From assembly GCA_029532415.1 (NCBI GenBank), contig JAQOTA010000069.1, positions 1,550,001-1,614,000 of the forward strand: a DNA stretch of 64,000 nucleotides. Direction: 5' to 3'. This document shows positions 13,811 through 23,889 of the stretch, in pieces. The first letter of the stretch is position 1; each line of letters begins with the position of its first letter. The stretch comes from Marasmius tenuissimus. Its lineage: Eukaryota > Basidiomycota > Agaricomycetes > Agaricales > Marasmiaceae. A program made the position numbers and the translations under genes. Under the pieces are notes generated by a model. That model saw nothing but the letters and a program-made list of their open reading frames with translations, searched no databases and was not told where the DNA came from.

Positions 13811-15169
13811 TTAAGGAGAAACTTCAACAGCACTAGCGTCAGTGGGCGAAGGCGTCCTCGGGGCTCCAGAACGAGCCGCGATCTGGTCAAGGCGCTCAAG
13901 GGCAACCTTCATGGGAGGCCGCTTTGCCATCATCCATTTCGCAAACTTCAAAAGATCATGTCGGTGATCTACGTGAGTTGGCTCGTCGGGCTTCAGCATC
14001 CCACGAAGAATGATCGCAATCACGTTTCCTATTGCCCAGGAATCCGCCTTCCGAGTGCTGTAACTCTCAGGCGGTGGCTCGTCCGGTGAACTGCTGCCTT
14101 CCTCCCGCACCCTCCATTCCCATTCGAACCATTTGCGTACCTCGGGGGGAGCATAGTCGTAGGTACCGGTGGCACACGCCATAGACCGTCCGCTCGTCAC
14201 CCATCCGAGATCTACCACAGTGGACTCGCAGTCTTTGGCGATGTGCGCCACAATATTCTGCGGCTTGATGTCGAGATGACACATATTGCGGAGGTGCAAG
14301 AAGGAGATAGCAGTACATAATTGCCGGGAAATCCTGAGCATGACTGGTCCTGCTAGATAATGGGGAGCATTGCCGACGATTTCTTCCAAGTTTTCACCGT
14401 AGTCAGGCATGGTGATCAACCAGTCGCCGTTGGGGAGGAGATAGGGTTCGAGGAAGAGAGTGGCAAGGTGATGGGATCCAGGGTTGAGATCTTTGAGTTT
14501 CCCGAACACATCAACTTCGCGTTTAGTGGTCAGTTTACACCACAGTTCTTTGCCGTCCTCTGCGCGGCCAAAACTGACGTGTGGATTCTGATGACGAGCT
14601 AAGTTCAGCCACGACCCTCTGAATACTCTGAATAAGAACGAACAGACTCACACGACTACTAGGATAGGCATCAACCTCGTGTTTCCTCAAAAAGAGAATG
14701 ACCTCTCGAGAACGAAACCTGTCCTGTTTCTCTAATTGGTTGATCGGCAAAGGCTCCTCAACAATGAGGTTGAGACATGTCCCGTCATCCGAAACAGGGT
14801 TGAGTGAGCATTCTGTCGAGTATCCAAGGTCGGAGTCGAGCCGCTTGGTGCGAATGCTGTCGAGGTCGGTTGGGATATTGTCAAGGTCATGTATTGGATA
14901 GGGAACGAGTGGTTTTCTGTAGTGAAGATGCCGAGGTTTGTATTTCTTCATCAGGTTGACAATTTCGAGAGGGAAGTCGTATTCATCGGAATCGTAGATC
15001 TTGGTGAGGAGTTCGGAGACGCGAATCCACTTCAATGAGTGAATCCGTACAAGCTTCAGCCCAAATAGAAATACGACGACTAGAGTAACCGTTAGAAATC
15101 ATTTTCGCTGGAGGAGATTGAGAACTGACGCGTTTCGGTTTCCAATTCCTCTGAGTAGTCTGAAGACAT
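13811..15169 (-). CDS. Divergent protein kinase (copy A, intact)
   Basis: Three exons (15169-15130, 15079-14654, 14598-13811) give exactly 417 residues. The start is MSSDYSEELETET, followed by a short hydrophobic stretch (LVVFLFGLKLV, about residues 14-24) that could be a signal anchor. An unrecognised 100-residue region precedes the kinase domain. In the domain, the KELWCKL lysine is the likely ATP-site Lys, HLDIKPQN is the catalytic loop (normally HRDLKPEN, catalytic Asp kept), DLGW replaces DFG, and ATGTYDYAPPEV is the activation-segment/APE region. The intron-2 donor is GTGTGA at 14653; the overlapping GTGAGT would break the frame. Copy C (18999-20357) and fragment B (18110-18475) are close relatives. 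The Leu in HLD and in DLG makes the activity level uncertain; the substrate is unknown. Confidence 0.75.
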
Positions 15170-15771
15170 GGGGGCGATAGATGAAGGTCAAGCGGAAAGG
15201 GTAGCGCGCTTGTTTATTGTGGTCACGACCATGATTCCCACGCTGCCACATATGGAAATGATAGAAAATGGCAGATCAGTGAGTCGTCCACGAATGATGA
15301 CAATGGCGTCCATCCTCACTTGTTGGGCCTCGCTGTGGCTTCCCATACGATACATGCCCGCAGCTTTCTATTGTTCTTGAATCTTTCACCCAAATTGTCG
15401 CTATTGTGCTTATCTTATGTCATTGTCCTTTATGGCCTCTTGAGGTTCTTCATGACCGTCCATGCCGATGCTACATTTGTCGTTCTTCTTGCAATTGTCA
15501 GGTGGAGGTTTTCAAGCTTCCACAGGGCGCTCCTGACTGTGCTCATTGTCCGTCATTGTCCCCTCTCTTTAAGTGTTCTGCATGGACTTCCATGACACTG
15601 CACGCCTCAGTGACCATTGTCTTAACCCCGTTCTACCATGCGCCACGACGAACATACTATTCGAAAAAGGTTGCTGGTCGCAAATACCCCCATTTGGGAC
15701 GTTCATTATACGTTTTGTGATTTAAGGTCGCGATAGAGTACCATGTGGGTGTCAATCGACATCGTCTCGCC
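15170..15771. other. Divergent intergenic region
   Basis: About 600 nt separate the start of kinase copy A from the start of the unrecognised gene at 15772, so both promoters probably lie here. Short open frames cover the region, but none shows family motifs or a consistent splice structure. No repeat was recognised. Confidence 0.4.
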
Positions 15772-17966
15772 ATGGCGTCTTCAAGTACAACTTCTCGAGG
15801 TGCGCTTGCAACCCGTCTGGGCTCCCTCAATCTGACTGATTCAAACTCTGCAGGAATCCCGAATAGGGTAACTCTCTACCTGTACTCGGATAGCTCGGAA
15901 ACTGGTACTATGCATCTATCCAAACCCACGAGCCAACGCTTCGTGGTTGATCGTAACACGCCTTTTGCTAAGGTCTTTCGATGCGGACTCCAAGGCCAAG
16001 AAGAAATCAGCGGCAGAACGGCGTCTATATTCGCTGACCTCAACAGTTTCCATGTGTTCGTTGCTCCTTCGCCCAGCAAAAACACCCTTATTGTGGATAG
16101 GCTTGAGAATCAGGACATGAGCTCTGAGTCCCTTGATGAGCATCTCACTTGGTTACTTGAAGGATATGAGAAGGGATCACCTTTCTTACCTTTCCTGCAT
16201 CAGCGAGCGCCCTATCTCCTTTCACATCCGGCTAGAAACCTTCCTGTAGCCTTTCGTAGGAAAAGTGCGTCCGTTTTAGCCAACCTTTCATCCATGCTCA
16301 TTGTACTCACCCCTGACCTTTTTTTTGCAGCGGACATGAAGATGCCAGCCATTCAACATCTCTTTCCAATCGGCTGCGATGCATTCCAAATTGACCGAGA
16401 GAAGCATACAAATTTCGACAAAGACGATTATCGTCATAATCGACTAACCATCGAGATGGTGGGCAGCAAGGAAACCGTGCAGTTGGAACTTTTCCGCGAG
16501 GTTCTCTTTGGATCCCCTCGCATTCGTATCAACGTGAGTAATGTTTTCTCCCCTCGAGCATTCGTGGGCCCTGACGTTTTTATCCTTTTCAGAAAGCCCA
16601 TATCAGGACCGCGACGAGGGGTGTCCGTTTCCATTGTCGTGATCCTTGGTATTGGCGTCCGCTCAGAAAAGCCAGTGACTGCTTCGACATATACGATGAT
16701 TCCGACGAGCGGCCAGAGGATGGTGTCTCGAACCAAGTTCTTCGGACCCTCACGATCGATACAACCCGGATGCGTCTTCGAGGACATGAGTATACGCAGG
16801 TTGACCAAGATACGTCCACCTCTATAAAGGGTTCCATGGTCCAAGGGATCCTTTGCGAAGTCTACCGCCGGCCGCAGGGTTATTGGGTTACCGAGTGAGT
16901 GACTTACTGTAATATTACCCTCGACTTCGCTCAATCGTGTTACCTTGCTTCACAGGGACAACAGTATAAGGCTGACATACATCCTTCGTTACACGGGTAC
17001 CGACCGTGCAGCCCATTTCACCCCCAGGCCTGACACTTCGATACTTCACTCGCCTCGCCCTATCAACCCCGGGGAAACGTTTTCTATGTTCATGGGTCTC
17101 ATGGTGGTCTTCTGCGAGATTATCTCATACAAGAGTGAGGTCGACCGGATTCGCCTGCTGCTCGAAGCCGCAGCCTTCCTTCGGTACCTTCGAGCCAAAG
17201 GTCTTCGGTGCAGCAAAACTGGGGAGACCCTCATCGTGGCCCTCTACCTCGACGCTTCAATGGTCACTACAGTATACTTCTTGACGATGAGAGACGAACC
17301 CCTGCCTCCTGCCCCCTCCGCTGGCCCAACAACTAGGAGTTACACCAGCAACAAGAAGACGGACCCCCAGGTACGCCAGAGCGTTTTGTTTTACCATCAG
17401 AATGTTGCTCACTCTACACGTCTCACATCCAGGTCTACGTCAAACGACGGGACTATCCCTTGTCCAAGAAGACAGAGACCGTCAAGGACTCGAATGGTAA
17501 CCCCACCGGGCAGACGAGGACCATTCGGGAGTCCCAACTTATCCAGTTCATCAAGCTCCAATGGGACCTGGAACGGTTCCTCAGGGAGCTCTACGCGGAC
17601 CAAACCGAGCTGGTTGAGGAAGCTGTTCGTGAAGCGCGCTCGCTCTCGACGCTGCTGAAGAATCTTCCTAAGATGGCCTCGGCATCGAAGGTGGCAACTG
17701 ATGGTATCGAAGTCGCTGAGCAATATACAGGTCTTCGGATACCAGACTCAGAGCCATCGCGAACGCTGGGTACACTTTCCGGCCCGAGGGCGAAGTCGAA
17801 GTCCAACAAAGTCAGCAAGGCGCCATCTTTCCAGGGCACGACGTCCTCCACGATCCCTGAGGAGGCCGAAGGTGACGACTTCGAATCAGGAGGATTGGAA
17901 GACGAGTTCGAGGAATCGGGAGAATGGGATTCGGACCCCCCCTCTGACGAGGAGGGTATGCAATAA
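15772..17966 (+). CDS. Hypothetical basidiomycete protein, 648 residues
   Basis: Five exons (15772-16264, 16331-16533, 16593-16894, 16956-17370, 17433-17966) splice in frame to 648 residues. The start MASSSTTSRG was chosen because it follows CCATGG; an in-frame Met nine codons upstream is possible. The protein has a Ser/Thr-rich N terminus and a globular first half (VTLYLYSDSSETGTMHLSKP, SFHVFVAPSPSKNTL). A central part is rich in Arg and aromatic residues (RFHCRDPWYWRPLRKASDCF), followed by a Met-rich patch (FSMFMGLMVVFCEIISY). The acidic, probably disordered C terminus ends in DSDPPSDEEGMQ. No signal peptide or clear membrane segment is seen, and no known family was recognised. It sits between inverted copies of the kinase family. 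Confidence 0.7.
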
Positions 17967-18109
17967 CGGAGATAAAGCAGTGCTACCTTGGATATTATCT
18001 CGTCTGTCTATATGTACCATAGGATTGTACTAATATGTACTATCGCAGCTGATACCGAATCACCAGGTCGAAAGTAACAACGAGATCAACCCTAGGTCTG
18101 AGCCTACCT

Positions 18110-18475
18110 TGCATGATAAACAGCCAGTCCCTGCTGGGAAGGAGATAAGGCTCGAGGAAGAGTGCAGCGACGTGGTGGGATGCAGGTTCCTAGTAGACCA
18201 GGCCCAGCCACCGTGACTGCCCGAGAGAAACAGCACTCGGAGGGCGGATGCCTAGGCTATAGGAAACGTGGTTGCGATCCTTCTTCGTAGGATGCTGGAA
18301 CCCGACGAAACGCCTCATGTGAAACACCGACACGACCTGCTGAAGTTTGCGAAATGGATGATGGCCAATTGGCCTCCGATGAAGGTCGCCCTTCAACGTC
18401 TCAACCAGATAGCCGCCCATTCTGAGCCCCGAGGATGCCATCCCCCGCGGATAATGCCGTTGAAGTTTCTTCTTG
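18110..18475 (+). pseudogene. Rearranged kinase fragment (copy B)
   Basis: From about 18192 to 18475 the plus strand matches the C-terminal third of kinase copies A and C (GNVVAILLRRMLEPDE-like, then KHRHDLLKFAKWMMANWPPM and QRLNQIAAHSEPRG). Just upstream, about 18110-18189, the minus strand encodes the N-lobe segment (SHHVAALFLEPYLLP-like). The N-lobe piece is therefore inverted relative to the C-terminal piece, and the catalytic loop and DLG region are missing. No start codon or complete frame exists. This is a non-functional relic formed by deletion plus inversion. Confidence 0.75.
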
Positions 18476-18998
18476 ATTCACTGTTATCCTTACTAAGTAG
18501 TGGACCCGTTCTGCTTGCTATCCATCTCTCACACTGTTTAGTATCGTTCGTTATGCACCGTGTTCATCAGAAAAAATCGGAAGTTTTCGCTGCGCCTCAT
18601 TCTGATTCATGGTACCCGCCATGGATCCCCTTCGCCACAGTGTAGTATACCCGGGAAAACATAATCTATAGGGCGCTACAGTCCTGACATCCAACATTGT
18701 ATCATAGAATGTAAATTCTCACTTTCATTCGTTTGACTCAAACTGAAGAAGCGAAAGTGTGTAACTCTTGAAATGGCCCGGTCCCGCAAAGTCATGGTCA
18801 TGTCACGTGCCTTGTATGCGCGTCTTATTTATTGACATCTATTTACGCGCTCTCTTGTCTCAGCTCTTCTCTCCTTCAGTCACCCGACGTCTTTCTTTCT
18901 CCCCCTCATCTCTCGGCCTAGTTCTGCCCGTCTTTTACTTTATCAATCTTTGTGGGCCTCATCCTCGAGGTGGGGACTTAAAGCTCTCTTCCACCTTG

Positions 18999-20357
18999 AT
19001 GTCTCAGTCATCGGAGTCCTCACTGGACTCGGCATTGGAGACGGAAACGCGTCAGTTTTCATTTCACTTGCAGTTACAATGGCTCTCAACAGCTCGCTCT
19101 AGTTGTCGTACTGCTATTTGGCCTAAAACTTGTACGGGTTCACTCATTGAAGTGGATTCGCGTCTCCGAACTGCTCGCCAAGATCTACGACTCCGAGGAG
19201 TATGATCTTCCTCCCGAGGTCCACAACCTGATGAAGACCTACAAGCCTCGACGTCTTCGCTACAGTAAACCACTCGTTGCCTACGCTATACATGATCTTA
19301 CAAATACTCCAACCGACCTCCACGCCATGCGAACCATGGAGCTCGACGCCGACCTTGGATACTCGACGGGGTTAATCGAGCATTCTGTTGAGTATCCAAG
19401 CCCCCGTCTCGGGTGGCGGGACCTGTCTCAACTTGATTGTTGAAGAGCCTTTACCGATAGAGCAAGTACACAAGAGCCACAGGTTTCGTTCTCGAGAGGT
19501 CGTTCTCTTCCTGAAGCAGCACGAGGTGGACGTCTATCCGAGCGGCCTAGTGAGTGCCGTCGTTCTCAAACGGAGATTTGTGGTTAAGCCTAGCCTCTCA
19601 CCAGCATTTACCACAAGTCAGCTTTGGTCGCGCACAGGACGGCAAAGAGTTGTGGTGTAAATTGACCAATAAACGCGAGGTCGAGGTGTTCAGGAAACTC
19701 AAGGATCACGATCCCGCATCCCACCATATCGCCACTCTCTTCCTCGAGCCCTACCTCCTTCCCAACGGCGACTGGCTGATTACTATGCCCGACCTTGGCG
19801 AGGACTTGGACGAGATCGTCAGCAATGCTCCCCAATACCTAGCTGGTCCGGTGATGTTGAGAATTGCTCGGGACTTGTGCTCCGCGATCTCCTTCTTGCA
19901 CTCCCAGAATATGTATCATCTCGACATCAAGCCGCAGAATCTCCTGGCGCACATTGCCAAAGACTGCGAATTCACTGTGGCAGACTTGGGGGGGTGACGA
20001 GTGGACGAATCTGTGGCGTATGCTACTGGGACCTATGACTACGCTCCTCCAGAAGTACGCAAGTGGTTCGAGTGGGAGGAGGCGCGAAAAGAAGGTGGAG
20101 GCTCAGCAGACCAGCCACCGCCCGAGAGGTATAGCACTCGAAAGGCAGATGCTTGGGCAATAGGAAACGCGATCGCGATTCTCCTTCGTAGGATGCTGAA
20201 ATCCGACGAGCCGCCTCACGTAGATCATCGACATGATCTCAAGAAGTTTGCGAAATGGATGATGGCCAAGCGACCTCTAATGAAGGTCGCCCTTGAGGCT
20301 CTCGACCGGATTGGTGTCCCATCACCTGTAGACAGCGCTGTTGAAGACGTGTCTTGA
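18999..20357 (+). pseudogene. Protein kinase copy C, damaged
   Basis: The gene parallels copy A exon by exon: MSQSSESSLDSALETET, an intron, the same short hydrophobic stretch, VHSLKWIRVSELLAKIYDSE, the CLNLIVEEPLPIEQ region, and a kinase domain with HLDIKPQN. Two lesions are visible. At 19354-19400 a local inverted duplication replaces coding sequence and shifts the frame; the original frame then stops at 19441. At 19995-19997 an in-frame TGA follows a run of seven G at the DLG motif; relative to copy A there is a 1-nt loss there and a 1-nt gain a few bases later. The C-terminal part (SVAYATGTYDYAPPEVRKWF onward, stop at 20357) is well preserved. It is most likely a young pseudogene. Extra introns that skip the lesions cannot be fully excluded. 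Confidence 0.75.
19354..19400. repeat. Imperfect inverted repeat inside kinase copy C
   Basis: Left arm CTTGGATACTCGAC (19354-19367) and right arm GTTGAGTATCCAAG (19387-19400) are reverse complements with one mismatch, around a 19-nt spacer. The spacer itself resembles the reverse complement of the corresponding coding sequence in copy A (plus-strand 14797-14828). The structure is absent from copy A. Confidence 0.85.
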
Positions 20358-20602
20358 TCGACTTGTATCTCATCTGGTGGAGTGTGGACCCCTCTTACTC
20401 GCTGTCCATTCTTCGCACTGTTCATTAACCGTTGTACGCACGGCGTATTTTTGATCTCGAAGACCAGGATCATATAGGGGGGACGAGAGTTGAACGTTGA
20501 ACACTTGATATTTTACTATGTACATTTCTGCTTTCCTACGAAATTGCATATGTATTACAGGCGGTCTTCGCGCACCATTCCCGTCACAGATCAGCGAACT
20601 TG

Positions 20603-22489
20603 TCAGTTGCCTAGATTGTCAAGGTAAGGGCTTGACATCTAAAGCGATGCTAACGAGATCATACCTCGAGAAGCAGCTTTTCTGTTCCCGGTTCGCGGCG
20701 TGAGTGACCAGCATCGGGGACTATATGAAACGTAATCTCTGGCCAGACCTGGGCAAATCCATTGGTTGTGGGACAACAATGTCAAGCGGCTAATGACTCT
20801 TACCTTCTTGAGAGCGTATGCGGTCGTCGCCTTATCCCGAGCGACCAATGAAAATCATGAGATAGTCTAGCTCACAAAAGAGGTGAAAAACTGACCGGAC
20901 AAACGACATCGTATCGCCCCTGCACAACGACTGTAGGGATATGCCGACTGGACTTGATTCGTCAGACAGTGCCTGCATTTCCACGGTTGCTCAACGTACA
21001 TCTTATCGATCTCTTGCCTTTCCAGAAGTTGTCCGTCGCGCATAAATCCCTGGAACCACCTCAGACGTGGACCGACTTCCGATAATTGCCTTGCTTACCC
21101 CATTAACGAAATAGTGGTTCTCAATCCTGGCAAATGCACTAAGAGTTACAGGGGTCAAAGTCGATTCAAAGAGAGGCCTGAACTTTTGCATACGACTCAC
21201 GTTGAAAATTTGTCATCATCAGCTCGCTGAACGAACTCTGGGTCCACGTAGAGTTTCGAGGTCGCCATCCTGAATGTTGTGTCAAATGTACGAAAGAGCA
21301 AGTTGAGGGTCCCTAGCTCACTCCCACTTGGTCCAGGCCTTCGCGGCTTTGGTTCTAGTTAGTTCGTCCACAGAATTAAGTCGTGCATGATACGCTGAGA
21401 ATCAGGTCGTGTCTTTCGTCTTCAGGTATAGGATCGAGGTATTCATCCCTAATGCGGTCTTGGGTGATTACGGGAAGATATTGGTAAGAAAATGCACGGA
21501 CCATGCTTCGGGAAAGAGATGTGATGCCCCTTCTTGGTAAAAGAATTTCAATTCGCTGTGAAGACACCGCTAAGATGATGCCTAAATCAGAACGAACTAA
21601 TTATACAAGGTACCTCTTTCGCAAGGTAAATATTCCGCTAGTTAAAAATCGTCAGTGCTTGAACTCCGTCGTGGCTGGCGATGCACTCAACCGGAGGACT
21701 AGGGTCTTCACGCGATCAGGGTGAGCCTGGATCAACTCGCTGTGAGTGAAAGACGAGCCATGGTCACAGAATTCTTAGCAGTCACTTGAGCGTAGGCTAG
21801 CGATAGAGTCGCGCCCTAAGGGCGCTTTGTATTCAATCGTGTCAAAAATATGCATCCAGCGACGTACAACGTACCCAAGATCCACCGTAAACATGCCATC
21901 TCTCTATCTTCAGGTGTCCCCGGAGCTTTTCTATGTCCTCGACAAGGTCCCAAGTTGTGTTTTCTTCCAGGCAAGACGATCTGGTCAAGAATGGAAAGTG
22001 GCATGAGAAACGATCTTCGCCTGGGGGTCCAAGAGCGTGGCTCGGCCTACGGAGTTTGACTTCCCAGCACCTCGCTGGTCCAGCAAAACTGATCTGTCAT
22101 AACGTCCACCATAAGTTGCTCTGGACAGTGCGGATGCAAGGCGGCCCCCTGCCTTGTATTTCTGAGGATCGAAGAAACTGCGGTCCTTCGCGTCGCAACC
22201 TCCTCCTGGGCCGCCTGGACAACAGTAAGACTCTCCAAGACGAACAGAAGCGAGTGAGTACTTGCCATGCATGAAGTATGACTACGCAAGTAGCTCGTGA
22301 GAGGCACGTCTCTTGAAGTGGAAGAAATTTACCAGGATTGCCCTCCTTATTTCCGGATATCTCGTAGCTAATATCAAACGCATGAGCGTCGAGAACGTTT
22401 CATCACGTTGAAGCATGCACACACTAGAGAGTGTGGATCTCGGACACCTTGAGCGTAGATACCTCGTGAGGTTCGATGGGAGGATACAT
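20603..22489 (-). pseudogene. Prolyl aminopeptidase (proline iminopeptidase, S33), frameshifted
   Basis: Hand splicing recovers most of a proline iminopeptidase, an alpha/beta hydrolase that removes N-terminal proline. Recognisable blocks in order: MYPPIEPHEVSTLKVSEIHT, YEISGNKEGNP, GGPGGGCDAKDRSFFDPQKY, LLDQRGAGKS, LEENTTWDLVEDIEKLR, HVYGGSWGATLSLAYAQ (nucleophile Ser), HPDRVKTLVLRGIFTLRK, ELKFFYQEGASHLFPEAW, MATSKLYVDPEFVQRAD, AFARIENHYFVNG, IPTVVVQGRYDVVCP (acid Asp) and PDAGHSRREPGTEKLL (His). Introns are short and mostly canonical. Single-base frame breaks are apparent near 22218-22224, just before GGPGG, and near 21393-21397, between DERHDLIL and YHARLNS. A third is possible near 22020. 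The triad is kept, so this is either a recent pseudogene or a gene with sequence errors. Confidence 0.7.
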
Positions 22490-23889
22490 GGCGATAAATG
22501 GGAGTTATAGGGAAAGGTCCACTGGTTCCAGCTACCTCGATATCTCTAGCAACTTTTGCAATATTCCGCGGTTAGCGTGCTTGTTTATGGGACAAATAGA
22601 ATATGACCAGGTTCGGTATGGTTTGAACTTTGTAGCTTGTAGCTTGTGGCGCCGCTGGGCCCCACCAGCGCCCACGCACGTTTAGTAGACTGGGTTTGAC
22701 TCTCGACAATCCCCGATACATTTGTACTGAGCTCTCAGAGTCTCAGACAGACGCAGCCTCCACATGTACCGATATCATCGAGCTGCTCGAATGTCAGAAG
22801 GACTTCGGAGGTGGGCTGTAGGTCGTGGGGCGAAGGGAAGCTTGATGAATTGATGGGTCCATCCCGAATCAAATCTGATCATGTGAACAACAGACCGAAT
22901 TTGGGATGCCCATCATCAAGTTTTTCGGCAATGATTCGGGATGGAGGACGGGAAGGCTGTCGTGCGTGCTGTACGATGAAGCTACTAGGATTCAGGATTC
23001 GTAAGGCCTTTTGTAGCCTTTTGTCCCCGTCATCCAAACTGTCTTTCGAGGTTCTTCCAGTCCGGATCATGGGCGCTCTCAAAACGACTTTAAATTACAA
23101 ATCCAACGGCTTGTGGACATCTCTGGCCTGGTACGCGGGAGCCGAATTCCCCCCCCCCCCCCCCCCCCCCCAATCGGGCGATCCACACCCTTGAACGCAA
23201 GGAATTCCTCAATCTCTCTCATTATCTCGAAGCCGTAGCCCAAGATACAATCCTTGCGACCTCAATAGTCAAAGCAGGCGATAGAGAACCGAAGAGGGTG
23301 TCGATATAGGCTGTCCCGGTATTCTCCTCGGACCCCCACTGTCCATCCCAAAGCCGATGATTTCACAGGACGAGAGGTTGGATAGAAGGGTACAGGCTCA
23401 AAGGAGAAAAAGAGAAAAGAAGGGAAAGATTTTATATTCTACTTATGATACGCATTCAAGGTGAAGTATATACAATACTGAGAGCATGGTGTATGGTGTG
23501 CAGAGCGAGGGGTATAATACAAGAACGTGAAGACAGGAAAGATAAAAACCCAAGAGTAAGATCAGTAGCGACAGAGCAAAGAAAGTGACTGAAGGGAGGG
23601 ATGGAAAGCTGTACATTGCGAAGGATTGGGGATTTTGGGACTGTGTCGAGTGGAAAAAGGAAAGACAGAATGGGAAAAACCAGCTCCATGGACCAGCACG
23701 CAAGAAAAGAGAATCGAAACCAACGAACACATTGGACCATGGAAAGCCAGCCATTCCGAAAACGAAGGTGTGTATCCGAGGCATGTACAAAAAAATGAGA
23801 GTGGGCGAGTCCGTCAATCCCTACTGAAAGGCCAGAGTCAACCTCTACGACCATACGCAAAGACCAATCGCAGACCTACCATCGCCAAG
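22490..23889. other. Gene-free stretch with C homopolymer
   Basis: About 1.4 kb between the prolyl aminopeptidase relic and the stop of the Ser/Pro-rich gene. A plus-strand frame at 22811-23194 (127 codons) has no recognisable motif and runs into the poly-C tract, where it reads as poly-Pro. The last few hundred bases probably hold the 3' untranslated region of the downstream minus-strand gene. Confidence 0.4.
23149..23171. repeat. Poly-C homopolymer, 23 nt
   Basis: An uninterrupted run of 23 C follows GCCGAATT directly. Nothing comparable occurs elsewhere in the window. It may be a true microsatellite or a mis-assembled or cloned boundary; the adjoining GAATTC hexamer is noted without further inference. 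Confidence 0.85.

Noticed and set aside
22811..23194. 127-codon frame ending in poly-Pro
   Set aside because: The poly-Pro comes from the C homopolymer; nothing else supports a gene.
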